A DNA stretch of 64,000 bases from Deltaproteobacteria bacterium (GTDB lineage Bacteria; Desulfobacterota; Dissulfuribacteria; Dissulfuribacterales; DYLC01): contig JAQVIJ010000002.1 in NCBI GenBank assembly GCA_028695735.1, forward strand, positions 50,741-114,740, in the 5' to 3' direction. Position numbers and translations under genes: made by a program. Under the pieces are notes generated by a model, which ran no database searches, was not told where the DNA came from, and saw only the letters and a program-made list of their open reading frames with translations. This document shows positions 7,816 through 17,431 of this stretch, in pieces; position 1 is the first letter of the stretch; every line of letters starts with the position of its first letter.

Positions 7816-9677
7816 TATCTTCGGCTTCTATAGGTTTGATAGAGTCTGGTGAGGTTTTTCTTTAGGGACTTGCCGCGTCTTGCGCTGGAGAGCTCCTTGG
7901 CCTTGTACAGGGCGTTTCGCAGGGCCTCAAAGGAGTGGGTATAGGAGGAACGGACCATATCATATGGCACCCACCAGTCAGAATAAACCCCCAGGAAGAT
8001 GCCCATGATCACATCGTCGTCCCAGTCCTCAGGCACAGGGTGCAGAAGGCTCATGCGTTTGTAGTAGTCGCCCGGTGTGAATTGCCAAAAATTTATGCCT
8101 GCTGCAGGGTCCATGTAAAGGGAGTACACATTGGCATAGTGGTCCCGTTTGCCATTTGCATAATAATTGACAATGAGCAGATAGTCCCCCTTCATGATGC
8201 GGGGTTGAGTTCCGTAGATCTCATAGCTGTCGCCTGAGTCAGTGGAGTCAGGTGAAAAGAAGCCGTTGGTGGTGGTTTGGCCCATCCAGGGGGCATTCAG
8301 GCCTCCATCCGGCTCAAAAACAAAGATATCCACATCCGCATCCCCGAATGCCCAGGCGTCGTTAAACCAGGCGGCTGCCAGGGCAAAGCCTCCATTGGTC
8401 ATCTCATAGCCGTTTTGAATGTTGCCCACTGCCTGTAAAAATGTTGTTATGAGCTGAAGCCAATTGGGTTGGTCCGTATTGATGGCCAGGGTTTTATAGA
8501 GGGCCAGGTCATCCTGAGTTACGTCCTTCTGGTCAGGAAAGAAGATGGCTATGCCGTGGGAATCAGCCACAGAGCCGGCGCTGAATGTGCCTCCGGATGA
8601 ACCGGCTGAGACGTGTTTTTCCGCAATCACCAACTGGTGTTCTATAAATGACACCAGGTCGTTGGCCTTTGTCCCCACATCATCCTGAAGCGAGGTCAGG
8701 CCATTTAAAAAGGATACCAGGTCGATATAGCCGCTCTCGCTGTAGGCCTGGGCATTGCTTCGAGCATTTTCCAGGCTCTGGACATAGATGGTCATATTGG
8801 AGGTTATGGCCTGCGAAATGGCCTTTATCTTTGCATGAAGGGAGGGCACCAAGGCCATATCTATGGCGGATTTGGTGGCATTGGAGCGTGCCCCTTCATA
8901 GGAGGCCACGAATTTCTGCACTATAAGGCTGGCAGCCTCTCGAGACGAGATATAGGGATTGGCGGAAAGGCCTGAGAGTATGTCCTTGTAGGGATTGCCC
9001 GTGCCGGGCTCTGTCTCTTCAGAGAACACCATGTAATCCGTGAGCCCTGAAAACTCGTATGCCACCTCATACATGGCCATGAGGCAGGCATCGAAGTCCA
9101 GAATGGCCAGGTGCACGCCCGAGGCTCCCACTCCGTTTTTTAGCTGCGCTATGCTCATGAAGGCGTTGGATGTCTCGTCTTCTACAGCGCCTCTGCGCAA
9201 TACCTTGGAATAACTGCGCCAGCCCAGACCATGGTCCCAGATGGTGAGGGCATATCTGTTGGCCGGATAATTAGTGGCAGCCCAGTGTATAAAATCGGCC
9301 AGAGTGGATGGGTCGGCCATATTTACATTGCCCAGGTTCACGGCATCCTTGACCTGGCCGTTTGCTATGTGAAGGCGATGGGTGTTGTAATCCGAAAGAT
9401 ACGAAGGCAGTGTAAAGGAGTATTTTGGGCTCAACTCCATCTGCACCACGATGTTTATGCGTGAGTCAGTGGAGGCCTGCCGCATCTCCTCGATGTCCTT
9501 GATGGCCTCTTCCGAAAGGTTGTTGTCAGCGCCTATATAGACCATGTATGTCCATTCCGCTGACCATGCAGAGGAAATGGGGGTGAGGAGCAGCCAAAAA
9601 AATGCCAGAGTTACCAGGCTGATGGCATAAAGCCAGGCAGAATGCAAACAGGAATCGTTTTGGCGGTGTGTTGACAT
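7815..9677 (-). CDS. Clostripain-family (C11) cysteine peptidase, exported
   Basis: A 620-residue secreted peptidase. The hydrophobic segment at about 14-38 is a signal peptide or anchor. The mature start WTYMVYIGADNNLSEEAIKD is characteristic of C11 proteins. The catalytic His lies in LTIWDHGLGW and the catalytic Cys in LDFDACLMAMYEV, followed by FSEETEPGTG. After the protease core (to about 380) come beta-rich segments with VDIFVFEPDGG, of the kind found in pre-peptidase C-terminal domains, and a basic C-terminal helix. AAGGAG precedes the ATG by six bases. C11 enzymes cleave after Arg or Lys; the natural substrate here is unknown. The gene overlaps the downstream lipoprotein gene by one base. 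Confidence 0.88.
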   Translation of the reverse strand: MSTHRQNDSCLHSAWLYAISLVTLAFFWLLLTPISSAWSAEWTYMVYIGADNNLSEEAIKDIEEMRQASTDSRINIVVQMELSPKYSFTLPSYLSDYNTHRLHIANGQVKDAVNLGNVNMADPSTLADFIHWAATNYPANRYALTIWDHGLGWRSYSKVLRRGAVEDETSNAFMSIAQLKNGVGASGVHLAILDFDACLMAMYEVAYEFSGLTDYMVFSEETEPGTGNPYKDILSGLSANPYISSREAASLIVQKFVASYEGARSNATKSAIDMALVPSLHAKIKAISQAITSNMTIYVQSLENARSNAQAYSESGYIDLVSFLNGLTSLQDDVGTKANDLVSFIEHQLVIAEKHVSAGSSGGTFSAGSVADSHGIAIFFPDQKDVTQDDLALYKTLAINTDQPNWLQLITTFLQAVGNIQNGYEMTNGGFALAAAWFNDAWAFGDADVDIFVFEPDGGLNAPWMGQTTTNGFFSPDSTDSGDSYEIYGTQPRIMKGDYLLIVNYYANGKRDHYANVYSLYMDPAAGINFWQFTPGDYYKRMSLLHPVPEDWDDDVIMGIFLGVYSDWWVPYDMVRSSYTHSFEALRNALYKAKELSSARRGKSLKKNLTRLYQTYRSRR

Positions 9678-9862
9678 GGGAGGCTCCTTGCTTTTTTGTG
9701 TTTTAAAGCATGTTATGATTTTTAACCGATTTTTGAAAAAATAAAAGATAAAATTTTGTGTTGTGTGGAGAATAGAAAAGCATAGACATCATCAAGAAAA
9801 AGGACCATCAAAAAAGGACAAAAAAGGATAGACACATTCTAATAAAAACAAAAAAGTATAGG

Positions 9863-9958
9863 TACATTCCTGAATAACATTTTTAATGGATACAAAAAGA
9901 CATCATTTTTTGGGGGCGGCAGCGGTGAAGCATTTGTTCCATGCGTCGCATAACTGCC
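9863..9958 (+). repeat. Direct repeat R1 (flank plus end of type 2 element)
   Basis: About 96 bp, from ACATTCCTGAATAAC through the T-rich tract ATTTTTTGGGGGCGGCAG to CATAACTGCC. It is repeated with a handful of changes at 10259-10353, and more loosely at 350-424. At 10.3 kb the type 2 element continues intact; here it is interrupted after ACTGCC, and a CGTCATTGCGAG-type repeat follows. Confidence 0.7.
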
Positions 9959-9981
9959 AAGGAAGGAGGGGCGGTACAGAC

Positions 9982-10190
9982 TCATCGTCATTGCGAGCCT
10001 GTCTGCGTGCAACGCACAGGCAGGACGGCGATAGCCGCCGAAGTAGGGGCGACCGGCCGGTCGCCCCTACATTCTTTTGTACAGGTGATTGCTTCGCTTC
10101 GCTCGCCTTCGCGCCAAGGCCTTGGAGCGAGCACCCTTCGGGCCGAGGCCTTCAGCGCGTGGCGCAATGACAACCGCCTGTACCATCGCT
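9982..10190. repeat. CGTCATTGCGAG-type dispersed repeat with central palindrome
   Basis: One end reads CATCGTCATTGCGAGCC and the other, inverted, GATTGCTTCGC...GGCGCAATGACA. This repeat style is found in many bacterial genomes, including Deltaproteobacteria. At 10043-10070 sits a perfect 28-bp palindrome, GTAGGGGCGACCGG followed by its exact complement. The unit appears inserted into a copy of the structured element. Open frames crossing it have no ribosome site and are products of the repeat. Confidence 0.7.
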
Positions 10191-10307
10191 GAAGAAAAAA
10201 CATTCTTCGGACAGAAAAGCCAGAACAAGCAACAAAAGCAAGCAACAAAAGGATGGGCACATTCCTAAATAACTTTTTTAATGGATATAAAAAGACATCA
10301 TTTTTTG

Positions 10308-10424
10308 GGGGCGGCAGCGGTGAAGCATTTGTTCCATGCGTCGCATAACTGCCCTCCATGGCAGTATGCGCCGCCGGCGCCCTCCATGGCGCCTATTTCA
10401 CAAACACTCCACCACTGCCGCCCT
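10308..10424 (-). repeat. Structured palindromic repeat, type 2, copy b
   Basis: Read on the minus strand, the outer arms GGGCGGCAGTGGTGGAGTG and their partner pair over 24 positions without a break, with four G-U wobbles. Inside are GGCGCC/GGCGCC and a stem with arms CGCATA/TATGCG plus CTGCC/GGCAG, where the type 1 element has CCCCACAT/ATGTGGGG plus CCGCC/GGCGG. The order of parts equals that of type 1, so the two types are diverged members of one family. Confidence 0.75.
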
Positions 10425-10493
10425 GCTCGTCCCTGCGGAATCCTATGTCCATAATGGGTTCCCTATCCATTCCTGATGTAATCCCACTGATAA

Positions 10494-10741
10494 CTGATTG
10501 ACCTGCTGTGATAGTGAGCTGGTATTTCTGCCAATAAAAAACGCTGGTTGAACCGGCACTTCTGTCAATAAAAAAAGTGAAATTGGCCTTTACCATCATT
10601 ATTCACTCAAGTGCAAAGGGTATGTGCTGCTTTGAAGCGTCGTTTATGATTGGGTTTGGGTTTTCTTGAAGGGTGTTAACCAAACTCCAAAGAGTCTATG
10701 TCTTTTTTAAGCGGCTTCTGATGTAGGATGTGGAGGTGGGG
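10494..10741 (+). repeat. Long imperfect repeat of the window start
   Basis: This stretch matches positions 1-138 with gaps: TTGACCTGCTGTGAT, TTTCTGCCAATAAAAA, AATTGGCCTTTA, TTTGAAGCGTCGTTTA and TTGGGTTTGGG all have counterparts in the same order. Each copy leads directly into a type 1 structured element. The larger repeated unit is therefore about 250-360 bp. A 68-codon frame on the minus strand (10393-10599) lies within it, but it has no ribosome site and probably derives from the repeat. Confidence 0.6.
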
Positions 10742-10859
10742 AGGGGCGAGGGCAGTCGGTGTTTGTGGAATAGGCGCCACGGAGGGCGCCGGCCCCACAT
10801 CTCCGCCATGGAGGGCGGTTATGTGGGGCATGGAACAAATATCGGCTGCCCTCGCCCCT
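10742..10859 (+). repeat. Structured palindromic repeat, type 1, copy c
   Basis: The best-preserved type 1 copy. Its outermost 14 bp (AGGGGCGAGGGCAG and CTGCCCTCGCCCCT) are perfect inverted repeats, followed by a wobble-containing stem down to TTTGT/ACAAA. Internal hairpins are GGCGCC (10774-10790) and CCCCACAT (10793-10800) with ATGTGGGG (10821-10828), the latter extended by CCGCC/GGCGG. Confidence 0.78.
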
Positions 10860-10987
10860 AAAACAAAAACATGTCATTGGGCCTTATAAAATTGCCCCTT
10901 CGCCCGATAACTGCGTTGCTTGCCTGCGAAAAATGCTCACATACCTGTCTTCATGCAACAAAGAGAAAAATAACGAGAAAAAGGACA

Positions 10988-11052
10988 GACCCATTCTCCG
11001 CCAAGAAGGGCGGTTATGTGGGCATGGAACAAATACTGGCTGCCCTCGCCCT
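10988..11052 (+). repeat. Structured repeat, right half only
   Basis: It contains CTCCGCCAAGAAGGGCGGTTATGTGGG-type sequence and the right arm ending CTGGCTGCCCTCGCCC. The left half is missing and replaced by unrelated A-rich sequence. It lies 120 bp upstream of rmlA, so it may sit in the rml leader or promoter region. Confidence 0.6.
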
Positions 11053-11169
11053 AACATCACACACAAAAAATAGTTTTTTTGAGCCTTTTATGACCGTTGA
11101 CATAAAAGACCAAGTTATATAAAAGAGGACATTCCTGGACATTCCCATATTCCTTCAAGGGGTCATTTC

Positions 11170-12036
11170 ATGAAAGGTATCATATTGGCCGGCGGCTCCG
11201 GCACCAGACTTTATCCACTGACCATCTCTATCAGCAAGCAGCTCATGCCCATCTACGACAAACCCATGATCTACTACCCCCTCTCCACCTTGATGCTTGC
11301 TGGAATTCGCGACATTTTGCTCATTACAACGCCCAATGATATGCCGCTTTTTCAGAGTCTCCTGCAGGACGGCAGCCAGTGGGGCATCTCCATCTCCTAT
11401 GCCGAGCAGCCGCGGCCTGAGGGCCTGGCCCAGGCCTTTTTAATAGGTGAGTCGTTTATAGGCAAAGAGAATGTCTGCCTGATTCTGGGAGATAACATCT
11501 TTTACGGCCATGGATTGAGTGAGGTCTTGACAAGGGCAGCGGCATTAAAGACCGGCGCCTTGGTTTTTGGTTACTATGTAAAGGACCCGCAGCGCTATGG
11601 TGTGGTGAGTTTTGATGAGTCAGGAAATGTGCTGGACATCGAGGAAAAACCCATTAAACCCAAGTCCAACTATGCGGTAACAGGTCTTTATTTTTACGAC
11701 AATCAAGTGATTGAGATCGCCAGGGGCATCAGACCTTCAGCCCGTGGAGAACTGGAGATTACCGATGTCAATAAGGCATATCTGAGACAGAATGCCCTGG
11801 CCGTGGAGCGGTTGGGCAGGGGAGTGGCCTGGCTGGATACAGGCACCCATGCCTCGCTTTTGGATGCCTCCAATTTTGTGCGTATCGTGGAGGAGCGGCA
11901 GGGGCTCAAGATCTGCTGTCCTGAAGAGATAGCCTTCAAGATGGGCTACATAGACGCCGCTCAACTGGAAAGGCTGGCCATGTCCCTTTCTAAAAGCACA
12001 TACGGCGAGTATCTTTTGAGACTGCTTTCCAGATGA
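11170..12036 (+). CDS. rmlA: Glucose-1-phosphate thymidylyltransferase
   Basis: A 288-residue enzyme, the first step of dTDP-L-rhamnose synthesis (dTTP + glucose-1-phosphate to dTDP-glucose). [18 protein letters not shown] is the nucleotide-binding loop. [50 protein letters not shown] and the catalytic-site region [14 protein letters not shown] are all intact, and length is normal. AAGGGG precedes the ATG. It opens the rmlACDB cluster, with a 48 bp gap before rmlC. Confidence 0.97.
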   Translation: MKGIILAGGSGTRLYPLTISISKQLMPIYDKPMIYYPLSTLMLAGIRDILLITTPNDMPLFQSLLQDGSQWGISISYAEQPRPEGLAQAFLIGESFIGKENVCLILGDNIFYGHGLSEVLTRAAALKTGALVFGYYVKDPQRYGVVSFDESGNVLDIEEKPIKPKSNYAVTGLYFYDNQVIEIARGIRPSARGELEITDVNKAYLRQNALAVERLGRGVAWLDTGTHASLLDASNFVRIVEERQGLKICCPEEIAFKMGYIDAAQLERLAMSLSKSTYGEYLLRLLSR

Positions 12037-12084
12037 GAAGAGTAAATGGGCAGCGTTCAATTTTAATCAAAAGATGAGGTTGTC

Positions 12085-12630
12085 ATGAATTTCACACCCA
12101 CAGCAATCCCCGATGTAATCCTCATAGAACCCCGTGTATTTGCAGACGAGCGCGGTTTTTTCATGGAGACCTGGCACAAGCAGAAGTTCCTGCAGGGCGG
12201 CATAGATGCGGATTTCGTGCAGGACAATCACAGCCGTTCCGTACAGGGGACACTTCGCGGTCTGCACTATCAGGTCAAGAGGCAGCAGGGCAAGCTGGTC
12301 AGAGTGATACTTGGAGAGGTATATGATGTGGCCGTGGATATTCGAAGGGGATCTCCAACCTTTGGGAAATGGATCGGCTTTTATCTGTCCGCAGAAAACA
12401 AGCGAATGCTCTGGATACCTCCTGGCTTTGCCCATGGTTTTTATGTCACAAGTGATGTGGCGGAATTCGTGTATAAGTGTACGGACTTTTATGCCCCTGA
12501 ACATGAGCGCTGTATCATCTGGGATGATTCAAACCTTGGCATTCAGTGGCCTCTTATAAAGGGTGTCCACACTTTTCTTTCCCCCAAGGACGCCGGGGCG
12601 CCGAAATTTACAGAGGCCGAGCTGCCATGA
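12085..12630 (+). CDS. rmlC: dTDP-4-dehydrorhamnose 3,5-epimerase
   Basis: A 181-residue cupin-fold epimerase, the third step of dTDP-rhamnose synthesis. EPRVFADERGFFMETW, VQDNHSRSVQGTLRGLHYQ (with the catalytic His), GEVYDVAVDIRRGSPTFGKW, WIPPGFAHGFYV and EFVYKCTDFYAPEHER are typical and complete. Its stop overlaps the rmlD start as ATGA. Confidence 0.97.
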   Translation: MNFTPTAIPDVILIEPRVFADERGFFMETWHKQKFLQGGIDADFVQDNHSRSVQGTLRGLHYQVKRQQGKLVRVILGEVYDVAVDIRRGSPTFGKWIGFYLSAENKRMLWIPPGFAHGFYVTSDVAEFVYKCTDFYAPEHERCIIWDDSNLGIQWPLIKGVHTFLSPKDAGAPKFTEAELP

Positions 12631-13511
12631 ACTCGCGAGTCTTGATCACCGGCAGACACGGCCAGCTTGCCCGGGAACTGGCAAGGACAGCGCCGGATTG
12701 CGTGGAATTTCAATGTGTCTCTTCTTCTGAGCTGGACATCTCCAACGAACAGGATGTCTTTCAATATGTCACCGCCTACGGGCCGCAGGTGATAGTTAAC
12801 GCCGCAGCATATACCCAGGTGGACAAGGCTGAAACAGAGCCTGATAGGGCATTTGCAGTCAATGCTCAAGGGGTCCTGCATCTGGCAAGGGCATGTGACT
12901 CCATAAAGGCCAGACTGATTCATATCTCCACGGATTTTGTGTTTGACGGCGCCAATGCCTCGCCATATTCAGCGCAGGACATACCCAATCCCCTGAGCGT
13001 CTATGGTAAAAGTAAACTCGAAGGCGAAAGACTGGCCCAGGAGGCCATGCCGCATAACAACCTGTTCATTTTGCGCACATCGTGGCTATACTCCACTCAT
13101 GGCCGTAATTTCGTAAAGACCATGCTGGGGCTTGCCGCCACGCGAAACGAGATTCGCGTGGTGTGCGATCAGGTGGGCTCACCCACCTGGGCAAAGGACT
13201 TGGCCCTGGCGGTATGGAATGCAGTGGGCCGCGATGGGATTTCCGGCATACATCACTTCAGCAATGCCGGCGTAGCGAGCTGGTATGACCTGGCGTCAGC
13301 CGTGTTTAAGGAGGCGGTGGCGTTGGGGCTTTTATTGAGGGAGCCCGTTGTCCATCCCATTCCCACAGAGGCCTACCCAACTCCGGCCAGACGTCCATTT
13401 TATAGTGTCCTGAACTGCTTTCGCACATGGGATTGCCTGGGGATTACACCAGTCCACTGGTGCGAAAGCCTCCACAGGATGTTGATAGAACTTAAAGGGA
13501 ATATGCCATGA
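12627..13511 (+). CDS. rmlD: dTDP-4-dehydrorhamnose reductase
   Basis: A 294-residue short-chain reductase, the last step of dTDP-rhamnose synthesis. The N-terminus MNSRVLITGRHGQLARELA is the NAD(P)H loop. VNAAAYTQVDKAE, HISTDFVFDG and the catalytic YGKSKLEGE follow. The frame is open from 12546, but the ATG at 12627 starts the Rossmann fold and overlaps the rmlC stop by four bases. The end overlaps rmlB in the same way, so translation is coupled along the cluster. Confidence 0.95.
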   Translation: MNSRVLITGRHGQLARELARTAPDCVEFQCVSSSELDISNEQDVFQYVTAYGPQVIVNAAAYTQVDKAETEPDRAFAVNAQGVLHLARACDSIKARLIHISTDFVFDGANASPYSAQDIPNPLSVYGKSKLEGERLAQEAMPHNNLFILRTSWLYSTHGRNFVKTMLGLAATRNEIRVVCDQVGSPTWAKDLALAVWNAVGRDGISGIHHFSNAGVASWYDLASAVFKEAVALGLLLREPVVHPIPTEAYPTPARRPFYSVLNCFRTWDCLGITPVHWCESLHRMLIELKGNMP

Positions 13512-14563
13512 GAAGACTGATGATTACAGGCGGCGCCGGGTTCATAGGCGCCAATTTCGTGCATTACTGGCTGAAACACCATGCCCAGGACCTCGTGCTG
13601 GTGCTGGACAAGCTCACCTATGCAGGTAACATCGAAAACCTTGAACCGGTGCGGAAATCGCCCGGGTTCCGGTTTGTGCAAGGCGACATCTGCAATTTCG
13701 AGCTCGTGGAGTACCTGCTAAGGGAATATCGTATCGACACGATAGTGCATTTTGCGGCGGAATCCCATGTGGATCGCTCAATAACCGGCCCTGATGCCTT
13801 TGTGCAGGCCAATATTCTGGGCACTCACAGCCTTTTGAAGGCGGCGCGGGCGGTCTGGCTGAAGGGAGACGGTATAGACCATCGTTTCCATCACATCTCC
13901 ACAGACGAGGTCTATGGTTCTCTTGGGCCTGATGATCCTGCCTTTACTGAAGATACACCATATTGCCCGAACTCGCCCTATTCCGCTTCAAAGGCCTCGT
14001 CTGACCACCTGGTGCGTGCTTACGGCCATACCTACGGCCTCGATTACACCATCAGCAACTGCTCCAACAACTTCGGGCCGTATCAGTTTCCGGAAAAACT
14101 CATTCCACTGGCCGTCATAAACATTCTGTCCGGAAGACCCATCCCTGTATATGGAGACGGTCGGAATGTGCGGGATTGGCTGTATGTGGAAGACCATTGC
14201 GTTGGCCTTGACCTGATTCTGCAAAAGGCCGGGCCGGGTGGAGTCTATAACATAGGCGGCAACAATCAATGGCACAATATCGACCTGATTCGGCTTTTAT
14301 GCCAGGTCATGGACGGTTTTTTTGCGAAGGATTCGGGCCTTAAGATACGATTTCCTCTTTCGCCGTGTGCGCTGGGGAAACCGGCTGAGACACTGATTAC
14401 CTTTGTGAAGGACAGGCCTGGTCATGACCGCCGATATGCCATAGACGCATCGAGGATAGAGCGTGAGCTGGGTTTCCATGTCCAACGCGACTTTCCAACG
14501 GCCCTCAAAGGGACCGTTTCCTGGTATCTCCAAAACGAGGGTTGGTGGCGCAGGCTGTTGTAG
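13508..14563 (+). CDS. rmlB: dTDP-glucose 4,6-dehydratase
   Basis: A 351-residue extended short-chain dehydrogenase, the second step of dTDP-rhamnose synthesis. GGAGFIGANFVHYW binds NAD. VHFAAESHVDRSI, HISTDEVYGSLG, the catalytic YSASKASSDHLVRAY and NCSNNFGPYQFPEKLIP are all present. The gene order A-C-D-B differs from the common B-D-A-C order. The product feeds surface polysaccharide or LPS, but no glycosyltransferase is nearby. Confidence 0.97.
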   Translation: MRRLMITGGAGFIGANFVHYWLKHHAQDLVLVLDKLTYAGNIENLEPVRKSPGFRFVQGDICNFELVEYLLREYRIDTIVHFAAESHVDRSITGPDAFVQANILGTHSLLKAARAVWLKGDGIDHRFHHISTDEVYGSLGPDDPAFTEDTPYCPNSPYSASKASSDHLVRAYGHTYGLDYTISNCSNNFGPYQFPEKLIPLAVINILSGRPIPVYGDGRNVRDWLYVEDHCVGLDLILQKAGPGGVYNIGGNNQWHNIDLIRLLCQVMDGFFAKDSGLKIRFPLSPCALGKPAETLITFVKDRPGHDRRYAIDASRIERELGFHVQRDFPTALKGTVSWYLQNEGWWRRLL

Positions 14564-14761
14564 GGCCGGTATTGCCCGTTTTCATGTAATTTTCCCATCG
14601 AAAAAAACATGTTCAGCCGCATTGACACGGCCTGTATGCGACATTAACTTTCCTCCGCCATCAGGGTGTCCTTCAAAAAAACGCCGATGAATAGGGCTGT
14701 TGTGTGATTGCAGGATTCCCATTGATGCAAGTTTTTTATTTAACGGAGTGTGAGGCAACCC

Positions 14762-15298
14762 ATGACCGAAACAGAAAAAAAGGATTCAACCCAACTTGAT
14801 GAGGCCGAACATATTGCATCTTCAGAGCTCCTGGACTGCCTGAATCGACTGGCTCAAAAAGAGGAGGAGTTGAAGGCCTCGCAGGAGAAAACACTGCGTC
14901 TGGCGGCCGAGTTTGAAAACTTCAAGAAACGAATGGAGCGGGAGAAGGCGGAGCATATCAAATATGCCCTGGAGTCCTTTGTGGTGGAGCTTCTGCCGTT
15001 TCTGGACAACCTGGAGCGCGCCATTGCCGCAGCAAAGGACACAAGGGACATCGACAAGCTGGTGGAGGGCCTGGAATTGAGCCTTTCCGGTTATTCCAGG
15101 GTGCTGGAGGCGTTCGGCCTTAAGTGTCTCGTGGCTCAAGGTCTTCCATTTGATCCTTCAATGCATGATGCCATCTGTACGGAACACAGCGATGAGCATG
15201 AGGAGGGTGCGGTGGTAAGGGAGTTAATGAAGGGTTATGCCCTGAATGACAAGGTAATTCGTCCAGCCAAGGTCACTGTCTGCAAAAAAAATTGTTGA
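14762..15298 (+). CDS. grpE: GrpE nucleotide exchange factor
   Basis: A 178-residue co-chaperone that releases ADP from DnaK. A charged N-terminus and long coiled coil (RLAQKEEELKASQEKTLRLAAEFENFKKRMEREK) lead to the beta domain (PFDPSMHDAICTEHSDEHEEGAVVRELMKGYALNDKVIRPAKVTV). GAGG lies six bases before the ATG at 14762; an upstream GTG in frame is less likely. dnaK follows after 91 bp. I found no CIRCE element between or upstream of the genes. Confidence 0.95.
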   Translation: MTETEKKDSTQLDEAEHIASSELLDCLNRLAQKEEELKASQEKTLRLAAEFENFKKRMEREKAEHIKYALESFVVELLPFLDNLERAIAAAKDTRDIDKLVEGLELSLSGYSRVLEAFGLKCLVAQGLPFDPSMHDAICTEHSDEHEEGAVVRELMKGYALNDKVIRPAKVTVCKKNC

Positions 15299-15389
15299 TT
15301 GGAATATAGACAAATCAAAACTGATGCTTAAGTTAACTCACGAATACGTATTTTGAAATTTATACTATAAATTTTAGGAGGATATAAAT

Positions 15390-17327
15390 ATGGGCAAGAT
15401 TATAGGAATCGACCTTGGAACAACCAACTCGTGTGTCGCCATCATGGAGGGTGGGGATCCCAAGGTTCTTACAAATGCGGAAGGCGGGCGTACCACGCCG
15501 TCTGTGGTGGCCTTTACGGATAAGGGTGAGCGGCTTATCGGCATGTTGGCCAGAAGGCAGGCCGTTACCAACCCTGAGAATACGGTCTTTGCGGTGAAAC
15601 GCCTGATCGGCCGTAAATTCACTGACAAAGAGGTTCAGCGTTCCACCGGAATCGTGTCATACAAGATCGTGGAAGGCCCCAACGGCGACGCCTATGTGCA
15701 GTTGAGGGACAAACAATACAGTCCCGCCGAGATCTCCGCCATGATCCTCACCAAGATGAAGCAGACGGCGGAGGAATATCTGGGCGAGAAGGTGACGGAC
15801 GCCGTCATTACAGTGCCGGCATACTTCAACGACAGCCAGCGCCAGGCCACAAAGGATGCAGGCCGCATAGCCGGTTTGAATGTCCTGCGCATCATAAACG
15901 AGCCCACTGCCGCATCCTTGGCCTATGGGCTGGATAAAAAGAAGGACGAAAAGATAGCGGTCTTCGACTTGGGAGGCGGCACCTTCGACATCTCCATTCT
16001 GGAACTGGGAGAGGGCGTGTTTGAGGTGAAGGCCACCAACGGCGACACCTTCCTGGGCGGTGAGGACTTCGATCTGCGCATCGTTGACTGGCTGGCTGAT
16101 GAGTTCAAAAAGGAAAACGGCATTGATCTGCGCCAGGACAGAATGGCCCTGCAGCGCCTGAAAGAGGCCGCTGAAAAGGCCAAATGTGAACTCTCCACCA
16201 CCACCGAGACGGAGATCAACCTGCCGTTCATCACCGCCGACGCCTCAGGCCCCAAGCACCTGGTGGTCAAGCTGACCCGGGCCAAGCTGGAGGCACTGGT
16301 GGAGGACCTCATCGAGCGCGTGGTGCCGCCCTGCATGACCGCACTGAAGGATGCCGGTCTCACCGCGGCTGATATAGACGAGGTGATTCTGGTGGGTGGT
16401 ATGACCCGTATGCCTCGTGTGCAGCAGAAGGTCAAGGATATCTTCGGCAAGGAGCCTCACAAGGGTGTAAACCCGGATGAGGTCGTGGCCATCGGCGCCG
16501 CCATTCAGGGTGCTGTGTTGTCCGGTGAGGTGAAGGATGTGCTTTTGCTGGATGTGACTCCGCTTTCCCTGGGCATCGAGACAATGGGTGGTGTGATGAC
16601 CAAGCTTATCGAGAAGAACACCACTATCCCCACTCGTAAAAGCCAGATATTCACTACTGCTGCGGACAATCAGCATGCGGTTACCATCCATGTGCTTCAA
16701 GGTGAGCGGGAGATGGCCGCATACAACAAGACCATCGGCAGGTTTGAGCTGGTGGGCATACCGCCCGCACCACGGGGTGTTCCGCAGATCGAGGTTACAT
16801 TCGACATAGACGCCAACGGCATCTTGAATGTCTCCGCCAAGGATTTGGCCACCGGCAAGGAACAGTCCATTCGTATTCAGGCCTCCAGCGGATTGAGCGA
16901 GGAGGAGATCAAGAAGATGGTCAAAGAGGCCGAGCTTCATGCTGAAGAGGATAAAAAACGCAGGGAGCTGGTCGATGCCCGCAACCATGCCGACAGCCTG
17001 ATCTATTCCACTGAAAAGAGCATGGCTGACCTTGGAGACAAGGTGGATGAGGATACCAGAAAGCAGATACAGGGGAAGATAGACGCCCTGAAAAAGGTGC
17101 TGGATGGTGATGACCCTGCTGCTATTCGGGCCGCCCAGGATGACCTGATGCAGGCATCCCATAAGCTGGCTGAGATGATGTATCAGAAGGCATCACAAGG
17201 TGCCTCTGGTGCAGGGGCTGCTGGTGCGGGTTGCCAAAGCGGTACATGCGGCGGTGGTGGAGGCCAGAAAAAGTCAGGTGGCGGCAAGGACGATGTAATG
17301 GATGCGGACTTCGAAGAGGTGAAATGA
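15390..17327 (+). CDS. dnaK: Chaperone DnaK (Hsp70)
   Basis: A 645-residue Hsp70, full length. The ATPase domain begins [21 protein letters not shown] and contains [33 protein letters not shown] and [11 protein letters not shown]. The substrate domain (from about 390) includes [19 protein letters not shown], and the helical lid follows. The C-terminus is a Gly-rich tail with a CQSGTC pair and the usual acidic end [14 protein letters not shown] precedes the start. dnaJ is not adjacent. A bidirectional terminator follows. Confidence 0.98.
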   Translation: MGKIIGIDLGTTNSCVAIMEGGDPKVLTNAEGGRTTPSVVAFTDKGERLIGMLARRQAVTNPENTVFAVKRLIGRKFTDKEVQRSTGIVSYKIVEGPNGDAYVQLRDKQYSPAEISAMILTKMKQTAEEYLGEKVTDAVITVPAYFNDSQRQATKDAGRIAGLNVLRIINEPTAASLAYGLDKKKDEKIAVFDLGGGTFDISILELGEGVFEVKATNGDTFLGGEDFDLRIVDWLADEFKKENGIDLRQDRMALQRLKEAAEKAKCELSTTTETEINLPFITADASGPKHLVVKLTRAKLEALVEDLIERVVPPCMTALKDAGLTAADIDEVILVGGMTRMPRVQQKVKDIFGKEPHKGVNPDEVVAIGAAIQGAVLSGEVKDVLLLDVTPLSLGIETMGGVMTKLIEKNTTIPTRKSQIFTTAADNQHAVTIHVLQGEREMAAYNKTIGRFELVGIPPAPRGVPQIEVTFDIDANGILNVSAKDLATGKEQSIRIQASSGLSEEEIKKMVKEAELHAEEDKKRRELVDARNHADSLIYSTEKSMADLGDKVDEDTRKQIQGKIDALKKVLDGDDPAAIRAAQDDLMQASHKLAEMMYQKASQGASGAGAAGAGCQSGTCGGGGGQKKSGGGKDDVMDADFEEVK

Positions 17328-17362
17328 GCGGGCCTTGAGTTACGGCCTCGTCTGTAGATAAC

Positions 17363-17398
17363 AAAAAGGCGCATGAAATTGAACATGCGCCTTTTTTG
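17363..17398. terminator. Bidirectional rho-independent terminator
   Basis: An eight-base stem GGCGCATG/CATGCGCC with loop AAATTGAA, flanked by five A on the left and a run of T on the right. It sits between the convergent dnaK and TonB-receptor genes and can serve both. Confidence 0.9.
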
Positions 17399-17431
17399 TT
17401 GTTTTTTTGAGGTTTCAGGGAGCTCCCTGTG

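Larger units (their letters stand above)
9678..11169. other. Repeat-filled intergenic region without genes
   Basis: These 1.5 kb between the C11 protease and rmlA consist of the repeats listed separately plus A-rich connecting sequence (for example 9720-9860, with several versions of a GGATAGACACATTC phrase). I see no transposase, no conserved open frame and no RNA gene of a known class. It may be a hot spot where elements insert into one another. The last 110 bp before rmlA must hold the rml promoter, but I cannot fix its -10 and -35. Confidence 0.5.

Noticed and set aside
10393..10599. 68-codon minus-strand frame as a gene
   Set aside because: It lies inside a repeated segment that also occurs at the window start, and it has no ribosome site or recognisable domain.
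14564..15389. CIRCE or sigma-32 site for grpE-dnaK
   Set aside because: No TTAGCACTC-N9-GAGTGCTAA element and no clear heat-shock promoter could be read.
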